Below, one piece after another: positions 9,733-18,500 of a DNA stretch of 64,000 bases. Under the pieces are notes generated by a model. That model made no database searches. It worked only from the letters and a program-made list of their open reading frames with translations, and was not told the DNA's origin. The translations under genes were made by a program, and so were the position numbers. Source of the DNA: Fumia sp045615345 (lineage in GTDB: Bacteria > Bacillota > Clostridia > Oscillospirales > Ruminococcaceae); NCBI GenBank assembly GCA_045615345.1, contig JAZLER010000032.1, positions 62,001 through 126,000 of the forward strand. Direction: 5' to 3'. Numbering within the stretch: the stretch's first letter is position 1; each line of letters starts with the position of its first letter.

Positions 9733-10428
9733 ATGGAATGGTTTTCTAAATGGACAGACACATTATATAACACCTTTATTGTCGCTGACCGTTATAAAAT
9801 TCTGATAGACGGTCTTTACAAGACCATACTCATTACCATCGGCGCACTTTTAATCGGTGTAGTTATCGGTACTATTGTTGCCATTATCAAGGTTTTTGCT
9901 GACCGCAACAAAAAACTTAAGATTTTTGATATGCTGTGTAACATCTACCTCACTGTTATCAGGGGAACTCCTGTAGTTGTTCAGCTTCTTATTTCCTTCT
10001 TTATCATTTTTGTGAATTCAAAAGATGGTACCTGGGTTGCAATTATTACTTTCGGTATAAACTCCGGTGCATATGTTGCTGAAGTTATCCGTTCAGGTAT
10101 TATGGCTATTGACGGGGGACAGACAGAAGCAGGGCGCTCGCTCGGATTTTCCAATGTACAGACTATGTGGCTTATCGTTTTACCCCAGGCTTTCAAGAAC
10201 ATTCTCCCCGCTATCGGTAATGAGATGATTGCCCTTTTAAAAGAAACATCAGTTGCAGGTTATGTTGCCGTAATTGAGCTTACAAAAGCAGGTAACCAGA
10301 TTAAAAATACAACCTATGACCAGATAAACCCGATTTTACTCGTTGCTGTCGTTTATCTCATTATGGTTGTTGGCCTTACAAAACTGCTTAATATATTTGA
10401 AAAGAGGTTGAGAAAAAATGAGCGATAA
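9733..10428 (+). CDS. Polar amino acid ABC transporter, permease
   Basis: This is a HisM/GlnP-type inner membrane subunit. Several hydrophobic segments are visible, the first at about residues 30-55. The EAA loop that docks the ATPase reads SGIMAIDGGQTEAGRSLGFS and continues to IVLPQAFKNILPAIGNE. It has 231 residues, and both the family length and the single permease gene suggest a homodimeric channel. It overlaps the ATPase gene by 11 bases and follows the binding protein, so the three form one importer. Confidence 0.92.
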   Translation: MEWFSKWTDTLYNTFIVADRYKILIDGLYKTILITIGALLIGVVIGTIVAIIKVFADRNKKLKIFDMLCNIYLTVIRGTPVVVQLLISFFIIFVNSKDGTWVAIITFGINSGAYVAEVIRSGIMAIDGGQTEAGRSLGFSNVQTMWLIVLPQAFKNILPAIGNEMIALLKETSVAGYVAVIELTKAGNQIKNTTYDQINPILLVAVVYLIMVVGLTKLLNIFEKRLRKNER

Positions 10429-11161
10429 ATTTTTGATTTCTACAACCGACCTTTGCAAACATTATAACGGCGGTAAAGTAAAGGCATTAGACGGCGTTAC
10501 AGCCAATATAAAAAAAGGTGAAGTAGTCGTTATTGTAGGTCCTTCGGGTTCAGGTAAATCCACATATCTGCGTTCTCTGAACCTCTTGGAAACACCTACA
10601 TCAGGTACTATAATTTTTGACGGAACAGATATCACGAACCCTAAAACCAACATAAACCTTCACAGGCAGAAAATGGGTATGGTGTTCCAGCATTTTAATC
10701 TTTTCCCTCACCTTACTGTAATTGAAAATATTATGCTCGCTCCTGTTAAGCTCAAACTCCAGAGCAAGGAAAACGCAAAAGAAAACGCTATGCGCCTCCT
10801 TGAGAGAATCGGTCTTTCTGATAAAGCTGATGCTTACCCCAATACTCTTTCGGGTGGTCAGAAACAGCGTATCGCAATTATCAGGGCGCTTGCAATGAAC
10901 CCTGAAGTTATGCTTTTTGACGAACCCACCTCGGCACTTGACCCCGAAATGGTCGGAGAAGTTTTAGAGCTTATGAAAGAGCTTGCACACGAGGGTATGA
11001 CAATGGTAGTTGTTACCCACGAAATGGGCTTTGCAAAAGAAGTCGGCACACGCATTCTTTTTATGGACGAAGGCATTATCGAAGAAGAATCAACTCCCGA
11101 TGAATTCTTTGATAACCCTAAAAGCCAGCGCGCAAAAGACTTTTTATCAAAAGTACTTTAA
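10418..11161 (+). CDS. Polar amino acid ABC transporter, ATPase
   Basis: This GlnQ-type ATPase powers the importer. All motifs are intact: Walker A GPSGSGKST (about residue 42), Q-loop MVFQHFNLFPHLT, signature LSGGQKQR, Walker B VMLFDEPTSALD and the switch His in VVVTHEMGF. The length of 247 residues is usual. The start at 10418 lies inside the permease gene with GAGGTTGAG before it. A two-way terminator follows and is shared with the opposite gene. Confidence 0.95.
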   Translation: MSDKFLISTTDLCKHYNGGKVKALDGVTANIKKGEVVVIVGPSGSGKSTYLRSLNLLETPTSGTIIFDGTDITNPKTNINLHRQKMGMVFQHFNLFPHLTVIENIMLAPVKLKLQSKENAKENAMRLLERIGLSDKADAYPNTLSGGQKQRIAIIRALAMNPEVMLFDEPTSALDPEMVGEVLELMKELAHEGMTMVVVTHEMGFAKEVGTRILFMDEGIIEEESTPDEFFDNPKSQRAKDFLSKVL

Positions 11162-11164
11162 TAA

Positions 11165-11192
11165 AAACGCCGTGTCGTAAGACACGGCGTTT
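11165..11192. terminator. Bidirectional terminator
   Basis: A perfect 12-bp stem (AAACGCCGTGTC/GACACGGCGTTT) with loop GTAA lies between the convergent ATPase and ylmC-like genes. It touches the last bases of the latter. Confidence 0.85.
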
Positions 11193-11478
11193 ATTCATCA
11201 AAAAGTTCTTTAAGTCTGCTTTTGCGTACAAACTCACGGGGTAAATCTTCTACCGATACAAGTATTGCATCCTCGCCGATAATCTCGATGTTTTCCCAGC
11301 GTATTACAACATCGGGCTGTCTGCCAAGCAACCCGAAAAGCCTTAGTCTGCCAAACACGACAAGCGACTTGACAGTAGCATTTTCGGCATCTATTACCAC
11401 ATCATCGGCATAACCTATCTTGGTGCCATCACTGATATTCACAAGCTCTTTTTTCTGCAAATCACGAAGCTTAATCAT
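11191..11478 (-). CDS. PRC-barrel protein, YlmC/YmxH family
   Basis: A 95-residue protein that is mostly one PRC-barrel (LRDLQKKELVNISDGTKIG, then a VVIRWENIEIIGEDAILV strand). YlmC/YmxH proteins are conserved in spore formers and linked to sporulation, but their molecular role is not established. It is the last gene of a minus-strand group with the RluA enzyme, the four-Cys protein, ylbJ and yqfC, which supports a sporulation or envelope setting. Confidence 0.85.
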   Translation of the reverse strand: MIKLRDLQKKELVNISDGTKIGYADDVVIDAENATVKSLVVFGRLRLFGLLGRQPDVVIRWENIEIIGEDAILVSVEDLPREFVRKSRLKELFDE

Positions 11479-11502
11479 TTCGCGGCACCCCCTTAATGCA
11501 TT

Positions 11503-12462
11503 TTATTCAGAAAGGGCAGGTGGTATTCCGTTTTTGGCAAATGGAACTTCACTGACTTTAAAAACTTTGCCATTGAGATAAGAAAGTGCACATTCGTCTT
11601 TGAAATCAAAGATGAGTTTATACGAATAGAGTGCCTGATATTTAAACCCAAGCTTTCTTTCTTTTAAGTTTTCCGCGTACTTGCCGTCACCGACCAAAGG
11701 GCAACCAATATGTGCCATATGTGCGCGTATCTGGTGGAAGCGCCCGGTTTTAATCTCGACTTCTAAAAGTGAATATTTTTTATTGCTCTCTAAAACATTA
11801 TAGCTTGTTATCATAGTCTTGGTGTCTTTGTTTGCCTTGTCAAAAACCTCAGCTAAATTTTCCTTTTCATTTTTACGGTGATAAGAAATCAGCGTATCCT
11901 CTTTTTTGGGCGGCACACCCTTTACAAGGCAAAGATAAAACTTATGAAGTTCACGAAGCTTGATTTTTTCGTTAAGGATGCGCAAAGCCTCAGCGGTTTT
12001 TGCTACAATTACAATTCCGCCAGTATTTCTGTCAATTCTGTTGCATAAAGCAGGAGCAAATGAGGTTTCCTTTTCAGGAAGATATTCACCTTTAAGATAA
12101 AGATAATGCTTGACACGGTTTATCAGGGTATCAACATCTTCACCCTCATCCTCATGAACAATAAGTCCGCACTTTTTATCAACAAGCATAATGTTATCGT
12201 CTTCGTAAACCACATCTATCTGCGGCTTTGCATACAAAAATACAGGTTTTTCGCTTTCGAAAAACTCATCGTTAATGTAAAGGGAAATCTTATCCCCCTC
12301 CACAAGGCGATAGCTTATTTCGGTGCGCTTACCGTTTACCTTAATTCTTTTAAGACGGATATATTTATAAAGAAGATTTTTAGGAAGAAGCTTCACAGCC
12401 TTTGAAAGAAATTTATCAAGGCGCTGATCGGCATCATTTTTATTTATAACAAATTCTCTCAT
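11503..12462 (-). CDS. RluA-family 23S rRNA pseudouridine synthase
   Basis: It has an N-terminal S4 RNA-binding domain (about residues 12-62) and then the RluA catalytic domain. The catalytic Asp is Asp144 in NRIDRNTGGIVIVAK, a slightly unusual version of the usual HRLDxxTSG. The later block KTGRFHQIRAHMAHIGCPLVGDGKYA is complete. The length of 319 residues is normal. RluC/RluD-type enzymes convert uridines of 23S rRNA; which site this one modifies cannot be assigned. The ATG overlaps by one base the stop of the small upstream gene. Confidence 0.92.
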   Translation of the reverse strand: MREFVINKNDADQRLDKFLSKAVKLLPKNLLYKYIRLKRIKVNGKRTEISYRLVEGDKISLYINDEFFESEKPVFLYAKPQIDVVYEDDNIMLVDKKCGLIVHEDEGEDVDTLINRVKHYLYLKGEYLPEKETSFAPALCNRIDRNTGGIVIVAKTAEALRILNEKIKLRELHKFYLCLVKGVPPKKEDTLISYHRKNEKENLAEVFDKANKDTKTMITSYNVLESNKKYSLLEVEIKTGRFHQIRAHMAHIGCPLVGDGKYAENLKERKLGFKYQALYSYKLIFDFKDECALSYLNGKVFKVSEVPFAKNGIPPALSE

Positions 12463-12686
12463 TACAGTTTAAAATCCTCTATGTTGTATTCCGGCAAAGA
12501 TGGAGCTGCTTTAGGCTTTCTCTTAAGTGGAGAATACTCATATTTTCTGCAGGAATATTCAGGCGCCACCACTCCGTTGTAACCGCAGATAACCTTGCTC
12601 CCATCTTTACTCGCCTTACCCCATTCACAATAAGCGCACTGAGGTTCTATATTTTTTCCAAACAGTTTCTTTTTGATAAAGATCAA
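12462..12686 (-). CDS. Small four-cysteine protein of unknown function
   Basis: I do not recognise this family. A TTG start at 12686 overlaps the ylbJ stop (TTGA), and the stop overlaps the rluA-type start by one base. It therefore sits tightly between two real genes and is very likely translated. The protein has about 74 residues and is basic, with CAYCEWG followed by VICGYNG and YSCRKY: four cysteines spaced like a small zinc or redox knuckle. No signal peptide or membrane segment is seen. A longer frame up to 12722 exists but has no SD. Confidence 0.7.
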   Translation of the reverse strand: MIFIKKKLFGKNIEPQCAYCEWGKASKDGSKVICGYNGVVAPEYSCRKYEYSPLKRKPKAAPSLPEYNIEDFKL

Positions 12687-13765
12687 CTCTTTTCGGTCTT
12701 TGTTGGAATCATTATACCACAAGTCTTATGGCTAATCAATAGCATAAAACAAAGGAACACAAGAAAAATGGATGCAAGTAAAGAGTTACCGCCCCCTGAG
12801 GGTACTGTTGCGGCAACATTTGAGAAAACAGTTTCAGACAAATCCACAAACCGGACTCCATAAAAAGAAAACCCGATGCTCAAAACCACATAAAAAAGCC
12901 TTGAAATGAAGAATTTTCCCATCTTAACGCCTGATTTATGCAAAAAGGATTTTATCTGTGCAAAAACGCAAAATCCTCCAAAAGAAGTAAAAAGTGATGC
13001 GAGAAAAAGTGCGGTTTTAAAGCTTTTCCTTGTAAGTATCGAGCATCCGACCGACACTTCCGTGATCCCCGCTAAAACCTCAAACCCTTTAATTTTTTGC
13101 ATAAACACAAGCAAAACAGAAAACAAAACCACAAAACTGCAAATCGAAAACATTACTTTTGATGCCGATAAAACCGAATCCACAAAACATTGTGGATAAT
13201 TGGTTTCACTATCCTTGAAATCAGTATTAAAGCATCTGTCCTCTTTTTTTACAAAAAAACCCATAATAGCCCCTATTATAACCGCCGCGATCACCTGGGA
13301 AAGATAAATCACAAAACCCAGTTCGGGACTTTTAAAAACGCCCACTCCCACTGCTCCTATAAGGAAAGACGGGGAGCAGTTTACCGAGCTGCACAAAAGG
13401 ATTTCTCCGAGTTCTTTTGAAATTTTCTTGTCTTTTACGAGGTTTGCTATCATCTGTGCTCCCGTGGGGTATCCGCCAATCAGACTTAATGCAAAAACTG
13501 AAACGCATTCGCCGGGTACCCTGAAAAGATAAGTAATAAATCTTAAAGGGAAAAATAACACTTCAAAAAGCTCGGTTCTTGAAACGAATTCTGCAATAAC
13601 CGAAAAAACAAAAAGTGATGGTATAACAGTTTCAAGGCACAAATTTATTCCGTTTTTTACGCCGACAGCCGTAAGGTTTGCATATTTGAGCACAAAAAAA
13701 CCTACTGCAAAAACAGATAATCCTATAAACTTTTCACCTGTACTTTTAAAAGAAAAAACCATCAT
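12683..13765 (-). CDS. ylbJ: Sporulation integral membrane protein YlbJ
   Basis: About 360 residues with some eight hydrophobic segments and the Gate/nucleoside-recognition-type fold. Family blocks are GVKNGINLCLETVIPSLFVF and FALSLIGGYPTGAQMIANL. In Bacillus subtilis ylbJ is made in the mother cell under SigE and is needed for normal spore cortex. I chose the ATG at 13765, which overlaps the yqfC stop and has GGAG 5 bases upstream; a GTG at 13771 is the alternative. Its position behind yqfC fits a mother-cell sporulation unit. Confidence 0.93.
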   Translation of the reverse strand: MMVFSFKSTGEKFIGLSVFAVGFFVLKYANLTAVGVKNGINLCLETVIPSLFVFSVIAEFVSRTELFEVLFFPLRFITYLFRVPGECVSVFALSLIGGYPTGAQMIANLVKDKKISKELGEILLCSSVNCSPSFLIGAVGVGVFKSPELGFVIYLSQVIAAVIIGAIMGFFVKKEDRCFNTDFKDSETNYPQCFVDSVLSASKVMFSICSFVVLFSVLLVFMQKIKGFEVLAGITEVSVGCSILTRKSFKTALFLASLFTSFGGFCVFAQIKSFLHKSGVKMGKFFISRLFYVVLSIGFSFYGVRFVDLSETVFSNVAATVPSGGGNSLLASIFLVFLCFMLLISHKTCGIMIPTKTEKS

Positions 13766-14076
13766 AGCCACTCCATACTCCGAATTTCACCCATAACTGT
13801 AATTGACGATTCGGTAAACCCTGAAATCGAAAGATTTTTCCCGAAAATGAGCAGTTTTTCACCTTTGATGTCGAGTTTGACCATAATGTCGTCATACTCT
13901 GAAATATCGGTGCAACCTTCTATATACACTTCTCTCTTCCCACTTAAAACAAGCTGTGCCTCGTTTTCGAAAGTTTCCTTTTTCTCTTTGAACGCATCAA
14001 AAAACGAAGTCCTTTTTTTCTTGTGAACAATATATTTTTCGCAACCAAATCGATTGCGCGGCATTCTTTTTGACAA
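13762..14076 (-). CDS. yqfC: Sporulation protein YqfC
   Basis: About 104 residues. The second half matches the YqfC family pattern: an EGCTDISEYDD strand, KLLIFGKNLSISGF and a terminal GEIRSMEW. I chose the TTG at 14076 because GAGGTGG lies 6 bases upstream; the longer frame to 14112 has no SD. YqfC is a SigE-regulon protein of unknown biochemical function in Bacillus. It is usually followed by yqfD in the same direction, but here yqfD lies back to back with it. Confidence 0.88.
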   Translation of the reverse strand: MSKRMPRNRFGCEKYIVHKKKRTSFFDAFKEKKETFENEAQLVLSGKREVYIEGCTDISEYDDIMVKLDIKGEKLLIFGKNLSISGFTESSITVMGEIRSMEWL

Positions 14077-14148
14077 TTTACACCACCTCTTCTCATATAT
14101 ATTCCAAAACAAAAACGCATATACATAAAAAAAGGAAAGGTGGATTTT
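14077..14148. promoter_or_regulatory. Divergent yqfC/yqfD control region, possible SigE promoter
   Basis: A plus-strand ATATATT at 14097-14103, 14-base spacer and CATATACA at 14118-14125 resemble a mother-cell SigE promoter. The AT-rich gap has no SigA promoter of good quality. This is a motif-level suggestion only. Confidence 0.35.
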
Positions 14149-15303
14149 ATGATTTCAAGCACTGTATTTTTCAAAGCATACGGAGATGAAACGGGTAAGT
14201 TTTTATCACTTTGCAAAAAGAATAACATAAATATCAGAAATTTCGAAAAGACTATAAATGAAACTACAGGTCTTGTTTCAGCAAAAGAATATAAAAAGGC
14301 TTCAAAGTTTGCAAAGGCTGTCGGCATTCGCCTTAAAATCATCAGGAAAAACGGTATTTATTTCAGGTTCAAAAGGTACAAAAAAAGAAAAGGCTTTATG
14401 CTTGCAGTAATTGTTGCAACCTTTCTGCTGATTTTTTTGCAAAACTTTGTATGGACAATAAAAATAAACGGAAACGAAACCGTTTCCGACTCGCAAATAT
14501 TGAACATAGCTTTCCAGAACGGATTAAAAATCGGTACTTTTCTCCCCACCAAAAACCTGGAAAAAACAAAACTTGCAATGTTAAAAGACCTCCCTTCTGT
14601 AGCTTTTTTATCGCTTAACAAAATCGGAAGCATAATTGAAATTGAAGTAGCTGAGGAAGTTCCCAAGCCTTACATCATAAGCAAAAATACTCCTTGTAAC
14701 ATAATTGCTCTGAAAACCGCCAGAATAATCAATTCTGAAATCTATGCAGGTCAGAAAATGTTCAAAGACGGTGACACAGTGTTTAAAGGCGACCTTTTAG
14801 TAAGTGGCATAATCGAAACCGCGGACGGAAAAAGTATATATACCCACTCACTTGCAAAAATAAAAGGTGAAACAAAATTTGAAAAAGAATTTTCATTCTG
14901 TTTAAACCAGACAGAAAAAATATATACAGGCAAAGAAAAAACCAGATATAACATCGTGCTTTTCGGCAAAAAAATCCCGATTTACATAAAAAAATCCTAT
15001 AATCTTAAATACGATACATTATCAACACCTATGGCATTTGGAATTGAAAAGGAAACTTTGATTTTTTACGATGAAAACACTGTAACATTTTTGGAAGAAG
15101 ATGCGTTAAATCTTATCGAAAAAAGTATTGAAGCCTATGAAAAAGAAAGCCTTAAAGAAGCCGAAATCATTTCCCGTGAAATATCAGCATCAAAAGAAAA
15201 TAATACTCTCATATGCAAAATTAACTACCATTGTATAGAAGATATTGTATCAACTGTTGAAATCGAAACCGATCTTGATTTTGAAATTCCGCCAAGGCCT
15301 TGA
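14149..15303 (+). CDS. yqfD: Sporulation protein YqfD
   Basis: 384 residues. A soluble N-terminal part of about 80 residues is followed by one membrane segment (AVIVATFLLIFLQNFVW), then a long extracytoplasmic part starting with a POTRA-like stretch (KINGNETVSDSQILNIAFQN). That layout is typical of YqfD, a SigE-controlled membrane protein needed for normal sporulation. The ATG at 14149 has GGAAAGGTGG upstream; the in-frame GTG at 14140 is part of that SD. Confidence 0.92.
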   Translation: MISSTVFFKAYGDETGKFLSLCKKNNINIRNFEKTINETTGLVSAKEYKKASKFAKAVGIRLKIIRKNGIYFRFKRYKKRKGFMLAVIVATFLLIFLQNFVWTIKINGNETVSDSQILNIAFQNGLKIGTFLPTKNLEKTKLAMLKDLPSVAFLSLNKIGSIIEIEVAEEVPKPYIISKNTPCNIIALKTARIINSEIYAGQKMFKDGDTVFKGDLLVSGIIETADGKSIYTHSLAKIKGETKFEKEFSFCLNQTEKIYTGKEKTRYNIVLFGKKIPIYIKKSYNLKYDTLSTPMAFGIEKETLIFYDENTVTFLEEDALNLIEKSIEAYEKESLKEAEIISREISASKENNTLICKINYHCIEDIVSTVEIETDLDFEIPPRP

Positions 15304-15387
15304 TTTGCTTTGACAAATTACCGCGCAAAAGTAAAATGTTTAAAACAAAATTTGTTTACTTTGCATAGATACAAATAGGGATTTTTA

Positions 15388-15396
15388 TGGTATAAT
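15388..15396 (+). promoter_or_regulatory. Extended -10 promoter before phoH
   Basis: TGG directly followed by a perfect TATAAT (15391-15396), about 28 bases before the phoH TTG. The -35 is poor. Confidence 0.55.
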
Positions 15397-15423
15397 AATA
15401 AAAAAAGGAAAGGACGGTAAAAC

Positions 15424-16398
15424 TTGGCTGAAAAGATAATTAGTTTACAAAATGCAGGGCAGGTTGCTGAACTCTGTGGAAATTATGACAAAAACTTACA
15501 CGTCCTCAAAAAAGAGTACGGCGTTGAAATAGTAATCCGTGACCTTGAAGTTAAAATTCTGGGAGAGGAAAACCATACCGAAAGCTGTAAGAAAGCGATT
15601 GAAAATATTTTGTCGCTTATGAATTCAGGCAAAAATATTGATGAACTCAATGTGCGATACGCAGTGTCTATGGAGGAAGAAGGTGCTTCCTCGGAGCTTA
15701 AGGACTTAGGAAATGATTGTATCTGCATCACCCAGAAAGGGAAACCCGTTTACCCTAAAACAGTAGGTCAGAAAAAATATATAAACACGATTTCAAAAAA
15801 CACAATAACTCTGGGCATAGGTCCCGCAGGTACAGGTAAAACCTATCTTGCAGTTGCAATGGCGGTAAAAGCTTTCAAAGCAGGTGTTGTTGAAAGGATC
15901 ATTTTAACACGCCCTGCCGTTGAAGCCGGCGAAAAGTTGGGTTTTCTCCCCGGCGATCTGCAAAACAAGGTTGACCCGTATTTAAGGCCTTTGTACGATG
16001 CTCTTTTTGATTTTTTGGGAGCTGAAAACTTCCTTAAATATCAGGAAAGAGGCAATATAGAAGTGGCACCCTTGGCATATATGAGAGGACGCACACTCGA
16101 TGAGTCCTTTATTATACTTGACGAAGCACAGAATACCACAAGAGAACAGATGAAAATGTTCTTAACCCGTTTAGGTTTCGGCTCAAAAATCATTATTACC
16201 GGTGATGTTACTCAGATTGACCTCCCCGACAACAAGAAATCGGGACTTTTAGAGGCCATGAAAGTACTGAAAAACATTGACGATATCGGAATTGTGCGTT
16301 TCAGCGAAAAAGATGTTGTAAGGCACAAACTTGTACAGGACATCGTAAAAGCTTACGATAAATACTACGAGGAGGGTAAAAAAAGACACCATGAATAA
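15424..16398 (+). CDS. phoH: PhoH family ATPase
   Basis: An N-terminal KH-like region is followed by the PhoH ATPase domain. Walker A is GPAGTGKTYLAVAMA, then RPAVEAGEKLGFLPGDL, Walker B SFIILDEAQNTT and the sensor IITGDVTQIDLP. It has 324 residues and a TTG start with GGAAAGGACGG upstream. PhoH proteins have RNA-helicase/ATPase features and are commonly followed by ybeY, as here, which points to a shared role in RNA maturation or quality control. Confidence 0.94.
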   Translation: MAEKIISLQNAGQVAELCGNYDKNLHVLKKEYGVEIVIRDLEVKILGEENHTESCKKAIENILSLMNSGKNIDELNVRYAVSMEEEGASSELKDLGNDCICITQKGKPVYPKTVGQKKYINTISKNTITLGIGPAGTGKTYLAVAMAVKAFKAGVVERIILTRPAVEAGEKLGFLPGDLQNKVDPYLRPLYDALFDFLGAENFLKYQERGNIEVAPLAYMRGRTLDESFIILDEAQNTTREQMKMFLTRLGFGSKIIITGDVTQIDLPDNKKSGLLEAMKVLKNIDDIGIVRFSEKDVVRHKLVQDIVKAYDKYYEEGKKRHHE

Positions 16399-16900
16399 AG
16401 TAAAAGTCATCATCTCAAACAGACAGAATGAAATCAAGATCCCCACAGGTATAAGACTCTTAGTAAGGCGTTGCTGTAATGCAGTACTCAGAGAAGAAAA
16501 ATTCTTAAACGATGCAGAAGTTGCTGTTTCTTTTGTGGACAACAAAGAAATTCACGAGCTTAATGCAAAATACCGAAACAAGGATATGCCCACCGATGTT
16601 CTTTCTTTCCCCCTAGGTGAAAACGGAAAATACGACAAAAACGAATCCACCGGTGCATATCTTCTGGGGGATATCGTTATTTCCATTGAAAAAGCTATTG
16701 AGCAGGCTGAAATTTACGGTCACTCATTGCAACGCGAAATCGGTTTTTTAACAGTGCATTCGATGTTCCACCTTTTAGGTTATGACCATGAAAACGGGGG
16801 AATTGAAGCTGTCCGTATGCGCGAAAAGGAAGAAGTAGTACTTACAATGCTTGGCATTCCGCGAGGTGCAAGCTATGTTTTTGAAAATGAAGAGTTTTAA
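16391..16900 (+). CDS. ybeY: Endoribonuclease YbeY
   Basis: A metal-dependent endoribonuclease for 16S rRNA 3' maturation and ribosome quality control. The zinc-binding motif H-x3-H-x5-H is complete in TVHSMFHLLGYDHE, near residues 118-130. The usual first HG pair is HS here. It has 169 residues. It overlaps phoH by eight bases, and its end overlaps the start of dgkA. Confidence 0.94.
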   Translation: MNKVKVIISNRQNEIKIPTGIRLLVRRCCNAVLREEKFLNDAEVAVSFVDNKEIHELNAKYRNKDMPTDVLSFPLGENGKYDKNESTGAYLLGDIVISIEKAIEQAEIYGHSLQREIGFLTVHSMFHLLGYDHENGGIEAVRMREKEEVVLTMLGIPRGASYVFENEEF

Positions 16901-17360
16901 AAGTTTCACAAAAAGCTTTGTATACGCTTTCAGAGGCATTTTATATTGCATCAGAAATGAAAGAAATATGCGCATACATATAAGCGCAGCAGTTTTTATT
17001 GCTGCGTTTTCTTTCGTTTACGGACTCACCTCCGCAGAATATGCAATTTTATTTTTGACAACAGGTTTTGTAATTGTGGCTGAGATGTTCAACACTGCTA
17101 CAGAAGTTGCAATAAACTTAGAAATGCCTTCTTATCATAATCTTGCGAAAATAGGAAAAGATGTCGCAGCAGGGGCAGTTTTCGTTTCTGCCATAACAAG
17201 TGTTACAGTAGGCCTTTTCCTCTTTTTGCATTTCCCGAAACTTACAGACACTCTTTTAAAAATCGTTACCGATAAAACCCTCGCTGTAATTTTCGGATTA
17301 CTTACTATTCTTGGATTGCTCTTTTCGTTCGGATTTAAAAAAATAAAATGCAAAGGATAA
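16875..17360 (+). CDS. dgkA: Diacylglycerol/undecaprenol kinase family protein
   Basis: About 161 residues. The DgkA-type core has RNERNMRIHISAAV, then AEMFNTATEVAINL carrying the E-x-x-N-T-A-x-E active-site pattern, then KIGKDVAAGAVFVSA. Gram-positive members mostly phosphorylate undecaprenol for lipid-carrier recycling. The ATG at 16875 has GAGGTG 6 bases upstream inside ybeY; the frame opens at 16851 but without an SD there. An extra C-terminal membrane segment (about residues 130-155) makes it longer than the common 120-140 residues. Confidence 0.88.
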   Translation: MFLKMKSFKSFTKSFVYAFRGILYCIRNERNMRIHISAAVFIAAFSFVYGLTSAEYAILFLTTGFVIVAEMFNTATEVAINLEMPSYHNLAKIGKDVAAGAVFVSAITSVTVGLFLFLHFPKLTDTLLKIVTDKTLAVIFGLLTILGLLFSFGFKKIKCKG

Positions 17361-17364
17361 AAAT

Positions 17365-18261
17365 ATGAAAACAAAATCAGCTTTTGTTGCCATCGTAGGA
17401 AAGGCAAATGTAGGAAAATCCTCACTTTTAAATGCTCTTATGGGTGAAAAAATCGCAATTGTTTCATCTAAACCGCAGACCACCCGCACACGCATCACAG
17501 GGGTTCTGACCGAAGATGAACTTCAGCTTGTTTTCCTCGATACTCCTGGCTTTCACAAGGCCAAAACAAAGTTAAGCGGCCATATGAATAAAGTCGTTAC
17601 CACAAGTATCGGTGATGTTGACTTGGTATTGTTCTTGGTAGAGCCTGAAGGTGCTTTAAACGAAGAAGAACTGACCCTTATTGAAACTTTTAAACAAAGA
17701 AAACTCCCTGTTTTTCTTATCATAAACAAAATCGACCTTATCGAAAAGGATAAGCTTTTAAACCGAATTGCCGAAGTGAGCGCGCTTTATGATTTCAAAG
17801 CTGTTATTCCTATAAGCGTTACCGAAAACAACGGACTTTCGGATATAATGAAAGAACTTTCCGAAAACTCACCAGAAGGTCCTCATTATTTCCCAGATGA
17901 TACTTTGACCGACCAGCCCGAGCGTATCATTGCAGGTGAAGTGATAAGGGAGAAAATTCTGCGCAATATGCGTGATGAAATTCCTCACGGTACTGCCGTT
18001 ATGATAGAAAAAATGCGTGAACGCGAGGGCAAAAATATCATCGATATCGAAGCATATATTTATTGCGAAAAAGACAGCCACAAAGGTATGATCATCGGCA
18101 AAGGCGGTTCTATGCTTAAAAAAATCGCTTCCGAGGCACGAGCTGACTTGGAAGAATTTTTGGAAGCGAAAATCAATTTGCAGTGCTGGGTTAAGGTCAA
18201 AGACGACTGGCGCAACAATGAAAATATTATTCGTTCGCTTGGGCTTAAATTCGAAGGTTAG
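17365..18261 (+). CDS. era: GTPase Era
   Basis: An essential GTPase for 30S subunit and 16S rRNA maturation. G1 is GKANVGKSSLLNAL, G2 QTTRTRITGV, G3 DTPGFHK and G4 INKIDL. A C-terminal KH RNA-binding domain has IGKGGSMLKKIASEAR. It has 298 residues and starts four bases after dgkA. Confidence 0.97.
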   Translation: MKTKSAFVAIVGKANVGKSSLLNALMGEKIAIVSSKPQTTRTRITGVLTEDELQLVFLDTPGFHKAKTKLSGHMNKVVTTSIGDVDLVLFLVEPEGALNEEELTLIETFKQRKLPVFLIINKIDLIEKDKLLNRIAEVSALYDFKAVIPISVTENNGLSDIMKELSENSPEGPHYFPDDTLTDQPERIIAGEVIREKILRNMRDEIPHGTAVMIEKMREREGKNIIDIEAYIYCEKDSHKGMIIGKGGSMLKKIASEARADLEEFLEAKINLQCWVKVKDDWRNNENIIRSLGLKFEG

Positions 18262-18320
18262 TTTTTCCAAGCAATAATCCCTTTCAAAATGCAAAAAATA
18301 TTTTTGCAGGAGGGGTTTAA

Positions 18321-18500
18321 ATGAAAGACTTTATATCAGCCTGGGAGCAATTTGAAAAAACAGGCAAAATTTCAGATTATCTTACTTACAAAAATATTTT
18401 CAGGGAGGGAGAAGCTTTTGACAGTCAAAACCCACGGAATAGTTCTTGCACAAATTCCACTGAGTGCTCAGGACAAAAAGCTTATAATCCTCACACCTGA
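18321..18500 (+). CDS. yqzL: YqzL family small protein
   Basis: A 59-residue protein whose first half (MKDFISAWEQFEKTGKISDY, then LTYK) fits the YqzL family pattern of Bacillus, where a short gene also sits between era and recO. The SD GCAGGAGGGG lies six bases before the ATG. The frame continues through the recO start and ends at TGA 18498-18500, overlapping recO by 83 bases. The cysteine- and asparagine-rich tail is therefore partly dictated by the recO sequence. Function is unknown. Confidence 0.75.
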   Translation: MKDFISAWEQFEKTGKISDYLTYKNIFREGEAFDSQNPRNSSCTNSTECSGQKAYNPHT

